64,000 nt of DNA from Nigrospora sphaerica (lineage: Eukaryota; Ascomycota; Sordariomycetes; Amphisphaeriales; Apiosporaceae), in assembly GCA_018287875.1 (NCBI GenBank), contig JAGVVL010000001.1:3782001-3846000 (forward strand). Reading direction: 5' to 3'. Below, piece by piece: positions 22,290 through 33,902 of this stretch. Position numbers and translations under genes: made by a program. Under the pieces are notes generated by a model. That model was not told the DNA's origin. It saw only the letters and a list, made by a program, of their open reading frames with translations, and made no database searches. Every line of letters starts with the position of its first letter. Position 1 is the stretch's first letter.

Positions 22290-24122
22290 ATGGCGGCCTT
22301 CACGCCCTACACGTACATCCAGTGTCCCTGCTCCGAGGCCTCGGAGCGGAACCACTCCTCCGACGGCCACCGTTCGGGCTCGGCCTCGCCCTCGGGCGCG
22401 CACGCCCTGCCCGACGACGACGACGACGGCACCTTCGACCCCCGCTCGCCGCGCTCCAACTACAGCCTGTACCCGCTCGAATACCTGCTCTACTGCGTCG
22501 ACTGCCACCAGATCCGCTGCCCGCGCTGCGTCTCGGAGGAGCTCGTGACGGTCTACTGCCCGAGTTGCCTGTTCGAGGTAGCCAGCAGCAGCGTCAAGAC
22601 GGAGGGCAACCGGTGAATACTACCTACCACTGCCGCCCGCATGTCCCGCATGGCGCCCCTCCCCGGCTGACGACTCGGGCCTTTCCCCGTCGCGTATAGG
22701 TGTACCCGCAGCTGTTTCCAGTGTCCCATCTGCATCGGACCCCTCGCCGTGCAATCGCTCGAGGCCGCGCCCGAGCCGTCGGCCCTCCTCACGCCCGAGG
22801 CCGCTGCCCCGCCCGCGCCCCTGGGGCCCTGGGCCCTGACATGTTCCTACTGCAACTGGAGCTCCTCCGAGATCGACCTCACCTTTGAAAAGCCCCAGGG
22901 CATCTTCGCCCAGCTGTCCCGGCTTCGCAATGGCGACAGCACGATCCCCGAGACATCCGTCGCCGCTGGGGATACCCCTCCCACCAAGCACGAGGCGGAT
23001 CCCGCGCAGGCGTCGACCAAGGCGCGCTTCGCCGCCATGAAGTCCTTCTACCAGTCCCAACTGGCCGACGCGAACCCGAGCTCCGGCGTTCCCGGGGGCA
23101 TGACGGACTTCGGCTATGGTTCACCCGCCGCCCTGACGCGCATCATGAGCCTCTACGCCGGCAACACCCTGAAGCCCAAGAACAAGGCCACGGCGATGCG
23201 GGAGGCCGAGACCCCGAGCGAGGGCCTCCGTATCACCGATCTTGACGAGTCCCCGGCCGTCTCCGAACTGCGCCGCGTCGGGTACGACGAGACCGTCACC
23301 CGAGCCCAGGTCGCCGCGCAGGTGGAGGAGGGCGCGCATTTTGCCCGCCAGCTGTGGCCCATCCCGTCTCTGCTTCGCACCAAGCGGGCGAAGCGTTGTC
23401 CCGCCTGTCGCCACATTCTCAGCAAGCCCGAAGCCAAAGTGACCAACACGCGCTGGCGCATTCGGCTTGTGGCGGGGAGCCACATCCCCTCCATCACCAT
23501 CAAGCCCCTCGTCGCCCCCGGCGTGGTGCCCGCGCCGCTGCTCACGCCGCTCAAGCCGACCCAGTACCTTTTGACCTTCAGGAACCCCATGTTTGAGGAC
23601 ATCAAGGTCACGCTGGCGACGCCGGCCACGACGCCCGGCCGCTTCGCCTCGCGCGTTACGGTGCTGTGCCCGCAGTTCACTATCGAGGCCAACTCGGACG
23701 ACTACGACCTCAACGAGGTCCTCAAGGCCGAGGACACGGACCGCGACCGGGGCCCCGACTCGGCCGCCGCCGCTGCCGCCGCCGCCGCCGCCGGCGACGA
23801 CGACGCGCCCCAGGTCGAGGCCGGCAAGGTGTTTGAGCGCGGCCGCAACTGGGTCAGCATCGTCGTCGAGGTCATCCCGGCCTCGGTCCACGTGGGGCCC
23901 AAGCCGGCCCTGCTGCTACGCCCCGGCGAGGTCGACGACCTGAGCCCCCTCAAGGCCGACGAGGACGTGCTCGAGATACCCATGTTCGTGCGCCTCGAGT
24001 GGGAGGGTGAGGCGTCGCAGGACCAGGTCGGCGCCGCCGCCGGCCGCGAGAAGGACGCCAAGGAGAAGCGGGAGCTGGCGTACTGGTGCGCCCTTGGAAT
24101 CGGCCGCATTTCCCAGGACTAG
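22290..24122 (+). CDS. ro-2: Dynactin subunit p62 (DCTN4, ropy-2 homologue)
   Basis: Component of the pointed-end complex of dynactin, which links dynein to cargo and supports nuclear movement and straight hyphal growth. Exons 22290-22612 and 22700-24122 give 581 residues; the intron has GTGAAT and TATAG ends. Residues 7-16 contain the Cys pair in YIQCPCSE. A Cys-rich zinc-binding region at about 68-125 holds YCVDCHQIRCPRC, YCPSC and, across the intron, CTRSCFQCPIC. A further CSYCNW follows and RCPACRH lies in the middle of the protein. This pattern of Cys pairs is that of the p62 family. An Ala run of about 11 residues between acidic segments (near 23760-23800) looks like a linker. The C-terminus ends GIGRISQD. 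The start codon lies after a CT-rich leader. The head-to-tail distance to the divergent DUF8004 gene is large, so it probably has its own promoter. Confidence 0.93.
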
Positions 24123-24723
24123 AACGAAAACAGACTACGGATAGATGATCAGATACCCCCACCCCCACCCCATTTGGGGAAAAAAGTTTGTTCTCACGGA
24201 AACTCGACTTGACCGGCTTTTGCGTTCGTATGGTCTCTTGCTTGCAGAAGACGGTTGGTATACATGTACCCCAGCAACCCAATGGGTCAACGGTGGGCAG
24301 CCGTGATGAGGCTGGTAACATTGGAAGAATAAGTAATCACAAACCCGTACGGACGCTCATATACCACATGTATTTGCCTGGTGGTTATGTACTTATGTAG
24401 GCTTTTATCTGATTCGGCTGCTGCTCACCATACCACCCTCGACGGAATAACAAAGATGAGCAGCCAGGGTCTCGTTCACTCCATATGGAAAGGGCCAGGT
24501 AGTTGGGTGTGTCATCAAAGAACCGAGCTTGTCATTAATCTCGGGGAAAACATGTCACAAGCTACCTCTAGACGCCATGCCCATTTTTGACCATTGTTTG
24601 ATCGTGACCTGCCAGAAAGGAATCCCAATACACTTTTTATTTTCCACTGCAGGCTACCACCAGAGGAGCATATGCATGGAAAGTGACCCTTCATCAAGTC
24701 GGCCCACCAGACCTTGCCTACCC
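24123..24723. other. Convergent 3' region of p62 and eS7 genes
   Basis: About 600 bases between two stop codons facing each other. It must contain both terminators. No open frame or repeat of note was seen. Confidence 0.6.
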
Positions 24724-25785
24724 CTAGTACTCAGCGGCAGTAGACTGGGGGAACTCGAAGGTAACACCGCGGCCGGTAAGACGGCGGTAGACCTCGGAGT
24801 AGGTGTCCAGTCTGTAGTCAACACCACCGCGCTCCTTCTCGTCCAGGATGACCTTGAGCATCTTGGAGCCGTCCTCCTTGGTGCGGAGACGCTTGCCGAC
24901 GATCTCGACGGGGTAGACGAGGTCGGCCAGGATGGCGTCGTGGACGGCAGTCAGAGTCCGCGAACGGGGGCGCTTCTGCTTCTGGGTGTTGCGGGAGCGG
25001 GCCGAACGCTTGGGGCGGGGCAGAATGCGGCGCGAGGCCAGGATCAGGACGTGGCGGTCCGAGAACTTCTTCTCGAGCTCGCGGGTCAGGCTGTAGGGGG
25101 CGTCAGCATACACAACGTCACGTCGCGGGGGGGGGCTCAAGATGGGAAAACTTACCGCTGCTGAACGCGGTGGAAGCCCTGCAGGGAAGGAACGGGGACA
25201 AAGATGGCAATAGCCTTCTTGCCGTGGCCGACCTCGATCTATGAAGACCTCAAGTCAGCAGGCGAGCTCCAGGACACAGAGACACACGGTGGTGCTTGTA
25301 GTTCCGTGGACCGCTTCCCGTCCTATTCCCACTGATATGTATTTTTTGCTCGTCGCGCATTCGTGCTTCCTCTTGGTCGACCGGCTCGCCTCGGTCATCT
25401 CCCTGATCCGAATCCGACTCGTGCCAGCGAGCCGAGTAGAGTAGAGTGGGCGGAGGCGGTACGGCGCCCCAACCTCGGCCGCGCGCGATGGCCAGAGAAG
25501 ACGGCACGCCCGTCACGACGGGGCGAGGGGAGAGCAAGCATAGCATCGAGGGGAACAGGACCGAGCGGGCGGTCCAGGAAAACTGCACGGCATCACGCAA
25601 AATCACGGCCGCGGCGGCATTCTTACCTCACGGGCGCTGACGAACTGCAGGGGTCGGAGGGCGACCTTGAGATCGGCAGTGTTGGTCTCGAGATCGTACA
25701 GAGCACCAGCAATGCTGGTCTCCAGCTCGGAGGGGTTCTGCCGCGAAGGGCTGTTGGGGGCGATCTTGTTCAGAGCGGCAGACAT
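24724..25785 (-). CDS. rps7: 40S ribosomal protein eS7 (RPS7)
   Basis: Structural protein of the small cytosolic ribosomal subunit. Exons 25785-25627, 25238-25156 and 25090-24724 give 202 residues, the usual size. The N-terminus is [22 protein letters not shown]. Exon 2 carries the family segment [21 protein letters not shown], completed at the junction with exon 3. Exon 3 carries [21 protein letters not shown], the basic stretch [17 protein letters not shown] and [22 protein letters not shown]. The first intron is long (388 nt, 25626-25239), which is common near the 5' end of fungal ribosomal protein genes. Donors are GTAAGA and GTAAGT; acceptors are CATAG and TACAG. Upstream, a T-rich run around 25926-25936 is present as in many ribosomal protein promoters, but I cannot assign a specific site. 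Confidence 0.96.
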
Positions 25786-26733
25786 GTTGGGCGGCTTGAG
25801 GCGAAGGGAAGTTGGCGACGGTTTCTGCTGGGACGGCGGCTGCTGCTTCTCGGGATGCGGGCGGACAAGAGGTCGTTACCAGGTCGCGCTCGAGGAAAAG
25901 TCACCGTCGGCCCTAAGTGTACCCTACTTTTTTTGTGTGGGCAGTCACGACTTTGAGCCGGAGTTTAGCCCCGTCCTCCCCACTATCGACCAGTTTGGGA
26001 CTAGCACGGCTTTGGCAGACGACGGGTACTTGGGTAGGTTTCAACCGCTACAGTGAGGTGAAGTACTTCCAATGAGAATCCAGTAAGTATCTCGGACTGG
26101 AGTCCGCCAGCGAATTCTTACGACGTGGATGGCACATAACCATTAACGAAACCAATGTTTATGGTATGAGTCCTACACACCTTGCTAAAACATTCCCCTT
26201 GAGCATAGTGGATAGATGCAAGCTACGAACCCAAGATCACTTGTTCCAACATACACATGCTTGTCACGGCGGGCCGATAGCTTAGGACGGCATTTTATCG
26301 ATGCGGCGTTCGATCGATAAAGGAATGCTGGTTTGTCTGTAACACAGGGTTGTCTCTGCAGCCTCTTACAAGATACTCGCAGGTAGGTCACCAAGAGAAT
26401 AGCTATGCTTGGAAGTCGTGAGTACTGTAGGAAAGAGCAGCATCGTACTGGATCAACATTTTCCCCTACCGTAAAACTGTAACTCATGTAAGCATGGGGT
26501 AAGTACTTTAGGCAGACGTCGCGGATGGATGCTCGTTACGCCCAGCAAGTACTTACACACTCAACAGGTAATAACATGCCTGTCTTTTGCCCTCTACTGC
26601 TTTAGTCTTCTCGTCGACTCAATACTTCCGCAAGCGTGAAGTGGACGCTGCCATCAGCCCAGTACCTCGCAAACTCGCTTACCGGGTACAAACACCCCCA
26701 GCAACAACGCTCACGACCAGTCTGTATAGCACC
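25786..26733. other. Upstream region shared by eS7 and DUF7704 genes
   Basis: The two flanking genes diverge. The part 26040-26600 is less GC-rich than the genes and contains several TACTT/AAGTA motifs. Upstream of 26734 an open frame continues to 26587, but I take the internal ATG as start because the family similarity begins there. No additional gene was seen. Confidence 0.55.
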
Positions 26734-27216
26734 ATGACCGCCACGGCATCTGCATCGTTTGCGCCCCCGTGGCCGTACCGGCTGTTCTTCCTGTTCGTGG
26801 GGCCGGTCTCGGCGCTCGCGGGGGCATTCTACGCGCATTTCCGCCAGGGCGACTACCTGGCGCTTACGCACGCGCCCACGGTCACGGCGCCGGTCCCGAC
26901 AGGCACGTCCATGGTCCTGTCGCAGCTCGCGAACCTGTACCTGCTATTCGCCCTCAACGAGGCCCTTGTCCTGCGGGCCACGGGCGACCTGCGCGTCTGG
27001 CGGACGGTCCTGTTGGTGCTGCTGGTGGCGGACGCCGGCCATTTGTGCTCGGTCGGCCCCCGCAATCCCGGCGTCTACTGGGACGTGACGTCGTGGAGCG
27101 CCATCGACTGGGGCAACGTCCCGTTTGTCTACCTCGGGGCCGCAATGCGTGTCGCCTTCTTGGCCGGTGTCGGCTTGGATGGACGGAAGCCTACGGCCGC
27201 AAAGAAGATTACTTAA
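26734..27216 (+). CDS. DUF7704 family integral membrane protein
   Basis: A single-exon gene for 160 residues. Four hydrophobic segments are visible: PYRLFFLFVGPVSALAGAFYA near the N-terminus, SQLANLYLLFALNEALVLR, a segment around TVLLVLLVADAGHLCSVG, and VPFVYLGAAMRVAFLAGVGL near the C-terminus. The motifs PWPYRLFFLFVGP and the W-S/W-G pair in the last third match small fungal membrane proteins of the DUF7704 family, whose function is unknown. The C-terminus is basic (RKPTAAKK). The start at 26734 sits in AGCACCATGA and gives a protein of family size. An upstream ATG at 26587 in the same frame would add 49 residues with no membrane or family character. Confidence 0.8.
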   Translation: MTATASASFAPPWPYRLFFLFVGPVSALAGAFYAHFRQGDYLALTHAPTVTAPVPTGTSMVLSQLANLYLLFALNEALVLRATGDLRVWRTVLLVLLVADAGHLCSVGPRNPGVYWDVTSWSAIDWGNVPFVYLGAAMRVAFLAGVGLDGRKPTAAKKIT

Positions 27217-27984
27217 GAGGATCGAGTAGAGGCCCTCGGCTGAGATGTGAGGCGCGCGAGTGGAGAAAGTACTATCTAAGTTAGTCTCCATACGAACGAG
27301 TAGCACGCAGAGTATGGACGTATAAGTCGGCCTTGGTCGCATCGCATTGCCATGATCCCGGTTGCCCCCAGGAGTTCGGGAACAAGTCGGCTCTCGATAT
27401 CAAGCCCATCCTTGCCTTGGTCGAGCAGGCAGACCTGCGCAAACGGCCGCCAAGATACTGGCGCGATCTTGGCCGTTGACTGGTGGAATCGTCGGCATCG
27501 GACGTCGGAAAAACAGGTCCAATCCACTTCGCAGCACCACGATCCAGGGCTAGCTGATCCGACATGCATGGGAAGCGCTAGGCGACCAGGCCGACGTGCA
27601 GGAAAACCCCATCGTCGGGGTTGGGGATAATCTCCCCCCAACGGTGGATTGGCGCCGCTCATTGGCCAGAGCGGCTAAATACCCCAGACCACGATAGCGG
27701 CCCCGTCGTCATGAACGAGGATCCCCGCCATAGCTCATGCTGGAGAAGGGTGGGTGGTGGGGGGGCTTTGGCGACAGCTGACTGAGATAACTCGCAACCC
27801 CTCCATGGGAAGCAGCCAGGCAAGGGCGGGAATGTGAGGGAGGGGGCTTCAAATAGGGAGCCATCGCCGTGTCCTGGCCTCGGGCCCAAGAGCCGAAAAG
27901 GCGCCCTCCCCTCCCTCACCAGCCAAAAAGTACAAGTCAGTTATCAGTTTGCGTCTGCCGTAACCCGCGGGCCAGCCATCAACC
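27217..27984. other. Intergenic region, no gene supported
   Basis: This region lies between two plus-strand genes. An open frame at 27276-27662 (minus) has no recognisable features. The last 150 bases are the likely promoter and leader of the alcohol dehydrogenase gene. Confidence 0.55.
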
Positions 27985-29210
27985 ATGTCCGGCAACGACA
28001 AATACGTCGGTTTCCAGGTCAAGTCGGCCGACACTTACACGACCTTCCACAAGCAGGAGTTCGACGTGAAGCCCTTCGAGGACCACGATGTCGAAATCAA
28101 GATCGAGGCCTGCGGCGTCTGCTCGTCGGACGTCCACACCATCAGCGGCGGCTGGGGAGACCAGAAGTTTCCCCTCGCCGTCGGCCACGGTAAGCCACGG
28201 CCTGCTTGCCTCCCCATACCCCGCTCCCGCTCCCGAGACTGACGCCGCCGTCGCGGGTGCAGAGATCGTCGGCCGCGTCATTCGCGTCGGGCCGAAAGTC
28301 ACCCTGGCCAAGGAGGGCCAGCGCGTCGGCGTCGGCGCCCAGTCCTGGTCCTGCCTGAGCTGCCGGCAGTGCAAGAACGACAACGAGACGTACTGCCCCA
28401 AGCAGCTCGATACGTACGGCGCCGTCTGGCCCGAAACGGGCATCGTTACCCAGGGCGGCTACTCGTCGCACGTACGGACCCACGAGTACTGGTACGTCCC
28501 GTCACACCCGCCCTTCCCCCTTTTTCATGCCACGGCCGCTTTCTGACACCGTGGGCAGGACCTACCCGATCCCCGACTCGATCCCGTCGGCCAACGCGGC
28601 CCCGATGCTGTGCGCGGGCATTACCGTGTACAGCCCCCTCGTGCGCAACGGCGCGGGGCCGGGCAAGAAGGTGGGCATCGTGGGCCTCGGCGGGCTGGGG
28701 CACTTTGGCGTGCTGTTCGCCAAGGCGCTCGGGGCCGAGACGTGGGTCATCTCGCGCTCGCACAGCAAGGAGGCGGACGCGAAGAAGATGGGGGCCGACG
28801 GGTTCCTGGCGACGCAGGACGCCGACTGGAACGCGGAGCACAAGATGACGTTTGACCTCATCATCAGCACGGCCAACAGCTTCGACGAGGGCTTCGACGT
28901 GGCCGCCTACCTGGCCCTGCTCGACGTGCACGGCAAGTGGATCTCGGTCGGCCTGCCCGAGGAGGCGACGCTGCAGATGAAGCCGCAGGACTTCATGGCC
29001 AACGGCTGCCTCATCGGCGCCTCCCACCTCGGCAGCCGCCGCGAGATGCTCGCCATGCTCCAGCTCGCCGCCGACCGCAACATCCAGTCCTGGGTCGAGC
29101 CCGTGCCCATCAGCGCCGAGAACCTGTCCAAGACGATCCAGCGCCTCGAAAAGACCGACGTGCGCTACCGCTTCACCATGGTCGACTACGACAAGGCCTT
29201 TGGCCCGTAG
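27985..29210 (+). CDS. Zinc-dependent NADP(H) alcohol dehydrogenase, Adh6/cinnamyl type
   Basis: Predicted cytosolic medium-chain reductase that interconverts aldehydes and alcohols with NADP(H). Exons 27985-28189, 28263-28491 and 28559-29210 give 361 residues, the usual length. Catalytic zinc ligands are Cys46 in ACGVCSSDVH and His68-Glu69 in AVGHE, the latter pair joined across intron 1. The structural zinc loop is CLSCRQCKNDNETYC. The Rossmann nucleotide motif is GLGGLGHFG, followed by ISRSHSKEADAKKMGAD, where the Ser-Arg-Ser after the second strand favours NADP over NAD. The block DVHGKWISVGLP and the C-terminal ending RYRFTMVDYDKAF match Adh6/Adh7 and cinnamyl alcohol dehydrogenases. Introns use GTAAGC and GTACGT donors. 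The substrate cannot be told from sequence; candidates are aromatic and medium-chain aldehydes. Confidence 0.93.
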
Positions 29211-29861
29211 ACGCGGCCGGTCCCGCGCCCGAATTTAATAGACAGACTTAGAGGCAATATACAAAATTCCACGCTGCCCTTCCTCCCTTTCGGGGGACTC
29301 ATACCTCGGCTCGTCGGAAACGCCCCCACGAAGCCGAGGAGGTGACGCGCCTGCAGCTGACGATCAAGAGTCTCACAGACTCGGAGGAGAGAGAGGGGGG
29401 GGATGACGGCGGCGGAGGTGGCTCCCGGCGCGCACGCCGCCGACGTTTGGCGTCGTCTTAATGACGAGGATCGGTTTACTGGGTCTTTCGGCGTCGTGTT
29501 CCGGCAAGCTCGCCGGGCCTTGTTTCTTCTGCCGCCGAGCCCACCGCAGTCATGCGGCGGGGTCTTGGGATATGAGTTGGGGGCGGTCGGTGCGGTAGGT
29601 AAATATTCACCGAGACGCGCAGCGGCCGACTCCTCCCGTCCCGGGCTTGCAAAGCCGGCAGCTACCGGGAAGCGACAAAAGCTGCTTCCCTTCGGGCCAA
29701 GAGCTTCTTCCTCTACAGGTTTCGTACGTACAGGGCAGTGGGGTGTATGCAACCATATTATTAAACCAAGTCCCTTTACGCTACCTAATCCAAATAGTAA
29801 GTGGGTATAACGAGCTCCTTGCCCCCCCTTTCCTCCCCTATTCCTCCTCGGCCGCCATGCC
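29211..29861. other. Convergent 3' region of dehydrogenase and LtrA genes
   Basis: About 650 bases between convergent genes. A G run of eight lies near 29394-29401. No gene or repeat with support was seen. Confidence 0.55.
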
Positions 29862-32490
29862 TCAATCCCTCCGCGAGCGACTGCCCAGCCGCAAGGGAAT
29901 CAGCGGTGCGTTATGCACAGACTGGCGGCTCGGCGGCGATGCGGCCAGCGGCGCGTCGGGCCGGGGGCGCGCGGCGCGAGGGTTCTCGGGGGAGCCGGGG
30001 ACGCGGTCGTCGTCGTCGTCGGGGACGGAGCGGGGCCCGCGCGTGTCCTCCTCGGTCACGGCGACGGCGACGCCGACGTCCTTGGGGGCGGCGTCGGGGC
30101 CGGGGTCGGGGCCGCGCTCGCTGACCTCGGTGTAGGCGCCCTGGCGGAACTGGCCGAGGCCGAAGTTGGGGTGGGGCAGGTGGGTGATGACGAGGACGAG
30201 GAAGTAGCTGAGGGTGACGACGGGGAGGACCCAGGGGCTGTTGAGGTAGACGGCGCTCAGGCGCGGGCGGAAGACGACGGTCGAGGCGAGGGCGAGGCCG
30301 ACGGCGATGGCGCCGCAGACGGCCGTGCGGAACACGTTGAAGGGCGACCAGCCGCGCTGCTTCGAGATAATGTGCATGACGGTGAGGAACAGCAGCACGA
30401 TGCCGGCGCACACGTAGACGTAGATGTACTGTGCGTCGTGCCGGGTGCCCCGCGTCAGCAAGCCGCCAAAACTGCGATGGGGGTGGGATCGGCACTTACC
30501 ACCAGTCGGAACCGGTCGTCGATGTCCTCGTAGGCCTCAAACTCCTGCCACGTCTTCGGGTGGTCATGGGCGGGCTCCTCGGACGACTTGTCGTTGCCTT
30601 CAAAGTGGAACGAGCTGTAGATGGAGCGGTATATGACCGAGAGCAGCTCTTGGAAATCGTCCGCCCAGCCGTTAAGATTCGCCTCGTCCTCGGGCAGAGG
30701 GGATACGGCCCCTAAAACGAGCCAAGGTCAGCAGCTCGTCGCCGGCGGTCACGCGGGGGCCGCGGGCACGGGGGAGCAGGGCGAAAGGGGCACCTACAAA
30801 AGCTGTCGGGGATGGCCTTGACGCGCGTGATGGTTTCGTTGATTCCCTGGTACGCCTCGAGCACGTCCTTGGGCGGCGCCTTCTCGAGGTACTTCTTGAC
30901 CGTCTTCCAGAGCTTCTCGGCCACGGCTTTGGAGGTGTCGCCCTCGACGACGAGGACGCCGAGCGACTTCGCCGCCTTGGCGGCCGACTCGCGGACGCGC
31001 CACCAGATGAACAGCTTGTTGGCCCCCTCGACCAGCAGGACGAGGGCGATGTGGAAGGGCAAGTGCAGGCTGGCCCACCAGACCTGGTGCCGCTTGGACA
31101 TGGACTCGTCCTCGCCGTGCATCCAGTCGAAGTACAGCTGGAAGATGATGTAGATCAGGGCCGTGGCCGCCGCGATGTTGCCGATGAGCGCAGGGCCTGT
31201 TCGGTCACGCATGGTCAGGGGGGGATGGAACTCGCGCGGGGGCGGGCGTGCCACTCACTCCAAAACATGATGGTGGGGTCTTTGAGGTACGTGTCCTTGA
31301 CAACGAGCGTGATGTTCTTGGCCAGTATAATGACGCCTACGTCGAGCCGCCCATCGTCAGCCATGGTCCGGGTCGCCCCGTGTCCGTCACGCCGTCGATG
31401 TACGTACCTTCGCCCATGACGATGAGGGTCAGGAGGTTCAGACGCTCGCCGAGGTGGGTGCCCAGAAAGGTGAGGACGTCGGAGAGCTGGGAGAAGCCCA
31501 GGTGCAGGGCCATCTCGACGAGGCCCAGGACGTACCAGGCGACGTAGATTCGGCTGTTCCGGTTCTGGCTGTAGCGGAAGGAGATGCCGAAGTAGACGCA
31601 GGCGGCGGCGAAGTGGAAGGCGGCGGTGACGACGAGGGGGCCGAGGCCGTGGGCGTACTTGCGGACCTGGTAGGCCACGACGCCGTACTGGACCGCCAGG
31701 AGGAGGCGCGAGACGCAGAGGAAGAGCGACATGGCCCGGTAGACGGACTCGATCTGCCGCTGCGGGTCGAAGCTCGTGCCCATCTCGGCGAAGCCCACCA
31801 TGACGCCCAGGTGCAGCGCCTTGCACGCCCGCTCTAAGATGCTGTCCGACGTGAAGCGCACGTCGTAGATGGTGGTGACGAGCCACGTCGTCCAGAGGAG
31901 CCTGCCCGCGCATACATGTCAGACAGACGGGCCAACGCGCCGTGGGCCGCCGCGGAGGGGAGGAAAGCAGCGCGCGGGTCCCGGGTCACCCACGTGTAGA
32001 AGCCGATGAAGGTGACGAGCTTTTGCTCGCTCGAGATGCTGTGAACCTAGGGGGAGGAATCAGTCGAGCGGCACAGACCGACCCGGGAACGGGTACAACT
32101 TACGCCCGCGAAGACGTTCAGGTTCGCCACGAACCACAAATCGTAGAACAGCTGCCGTCCATGTTAGGCTGCCGGATCAACGGGTACGGGCACCGGGAGG
32201 CTCGCCACCCACCTCGAAATTGGACGCGGCATGGCTCTGCTTCTCGTTAGCGACTCGCGCGGGGTTTCGTGCGGGAACGTCCCGGCGGGAAGGGGGTGAC
32301 TTGCCCTGACAAAGATGGGCGCCGACACGGACGGCCCGTAGCCCGGCGAGCACTTCTCGTCGCTCGGCTCGGCGGCCGAGGCGCCGCCGTGATGAGAGCC
32401 GCCTCGGTTCTGGCCGGGAAGAGCCACGCGGCTTCCCACCAGCCGCAGCCGCTCGCCCGCGTAGTCAAGGTGCTTGAGGTCGGGCTGCAT
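29862..32490 (-). CDS. LtrA (low temperature requirement A) family multipass membrane protein
   Basis: A membrane protein of unknown transport or signalling role. Nine exons give 686 residues: 32490-32305, 32236-32213, 32151-32104, 32046-31994, 31901-31408, 31336-31259, 31196-30798, 30711-30500 and 30428-29862. The sum is divisible by three and all phases agree. The LtrA signature ELFYDLWFVANLNVF spans the junction of exons 2 and 3. Further family segments are LLWTTWLVTTIYDVRF, the motif LGERLNLLTLIVMGEG and repeated hydrophobic helices. Exon 2 has only 24 bases. The intron before it starts GCAAGT after AGG, a GC-AG type; an ordinary GT donor six bases upstream is a weaker alternative. Residues about 330-510 form a soluble loop with many Glu and Lys, and the last 70 residues are acidic and Pro-rich. 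The start is the ATG at 32490. Fungal LtrA proteins commonly have such long inserted loops. Confidence 0.88.
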
Positions 32491-33902
32491 GGTCGCTGAC
32501 TTGTCACGAACGTTAGCGAACGACAGAAGCCCCAAACGGGCCGTGGCCGGTCCATTATATGAACCCACGAGCCGCTGACTCGGGACAACAAAAACGCCAA
32601 AACCACACACACGAAGGCGTGCTCCGGGGTCTCGTCCGGGTTTGAGGCTTGGCTGCTTAAACTCGAGCCGCTGTAACTATCCAGAGATGCTGCGGTGGAG
32701 CCAACCGCTGCCTATACCCTTGCACGTTAGCCGGTTGTGCTATTATTGGCTCGCTCCGTAGGGCAGGGTCCGGCGGAGAGTGTAATAAGATTAGTTAAGC
32801 ATCTAGAATAGCCGTAGCGTCTTCTTTGGTATGTCGCCGAACTACCACACCGCATCAGCTGAAAAACCGCGCCGGCGCTGCGAAGACGTTCCTTCAGCTC
32901 CTCCGCTTCCCCCGCCATCCCGAACATCAACACCAACCCCACGCGAACACTTTGACGCGAACACTTTGCCGACGGGGGGAGAACGCGACGAGCAGCTTAA
33001 GAGAGGGACGCGGGCAAACAGGTCGGCATGTGTGTGTCGGGTATGGAGACGCCAAGACCCGTCTTTGGGCTTGGCCGGAGCCACCCATGATATTACCTGG
33101 CTCACCTGGGCAATCTTCTTTTCCCTTGGAAGGTTTTACACCCCTCCCTTCGTGTCGGCACGCCCGTCCACGCGGGTCACGGGAGTTTGACACGACACTT
33201 TTGCCGTCGCCCCATCGCGCACATGGCAACGCCAAGGACGGAGGTTTGGCATCGATTACCTGCGGGGACGGGCTGCGAAGGGGAGATACCGCCATCGATC
33301 GTCGCTCGTATACGAACCGGCGCAGCGAGCTAGGTAAATTAGCCCAAAGCACCACGGGGCCGGGAGAAGGCAGAGCAAGCGGAGCCCCTGCCGAGCTGTC
33401 CGCACATCTTTACCACGTAGCCCATCGACCGCCCCAGCTATCTTGCCGCCCGAAATACTCCATCGAATGCCTTCATCGGGCCTCGCTGTGTATTCGTGCG
33501 CCGCCAGTACGTACTGCGAAGGGGAGACCCCGCCTCCCGTCTATTGGTCGAGGGGGACGTTCTGTGGTTTTGCTGCGGCGAGGGAACCACTGTGCAGACC
33601 GCCCATTACATCGCCAAGTACTTGAGCAGGTGTGGAGCACCTCGCAATCGTTGTGTTATCGGAATAAGTAAAAGGAACAAGAATAAATATAACGCCTCTC
33701 CTTTCCCGATCCGGTTTTCCCGACCCATTCCACACAGAGAAAGAAGGAGAAGTAGGAAAGAGAAGCCCCCGGTAAAGTGTACAATGAGATCGCCCACATT
33801 GGGCCCCTCTTTCCAACGACCTCGATTTTCCGACGACTCCAAATCTCCGTAAAGCAGGACCGCCCTCGTCGTTCCGGGAAGAACCCCCCCCGGTTGCTTT
33901 TC
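32491..33902. other. Intergenic region, no gene supported
   Basis: This is the upstream region of the LtrA gene and the downstream region of the repeat-protein gene. The plus-strand frame 32826-33671 (281 codons) reads as Arg/His/Pro/Ser mixtures without domains and is not called. Confidence 0.55.

Noticed and set aside
26587..26733. N-terminal extension of the DUF7704 protein
   Set aside because: The extra 49 residues have no family similarity, and the internal ATG gives a protein of typical size starting just before the first membrane helix.
32826..33671. 281-codon plus-strand frame downstream of the LtrA start
   Set aside because: Composition is Arg/His/Pro/Ser without domain features; it is probably chance.
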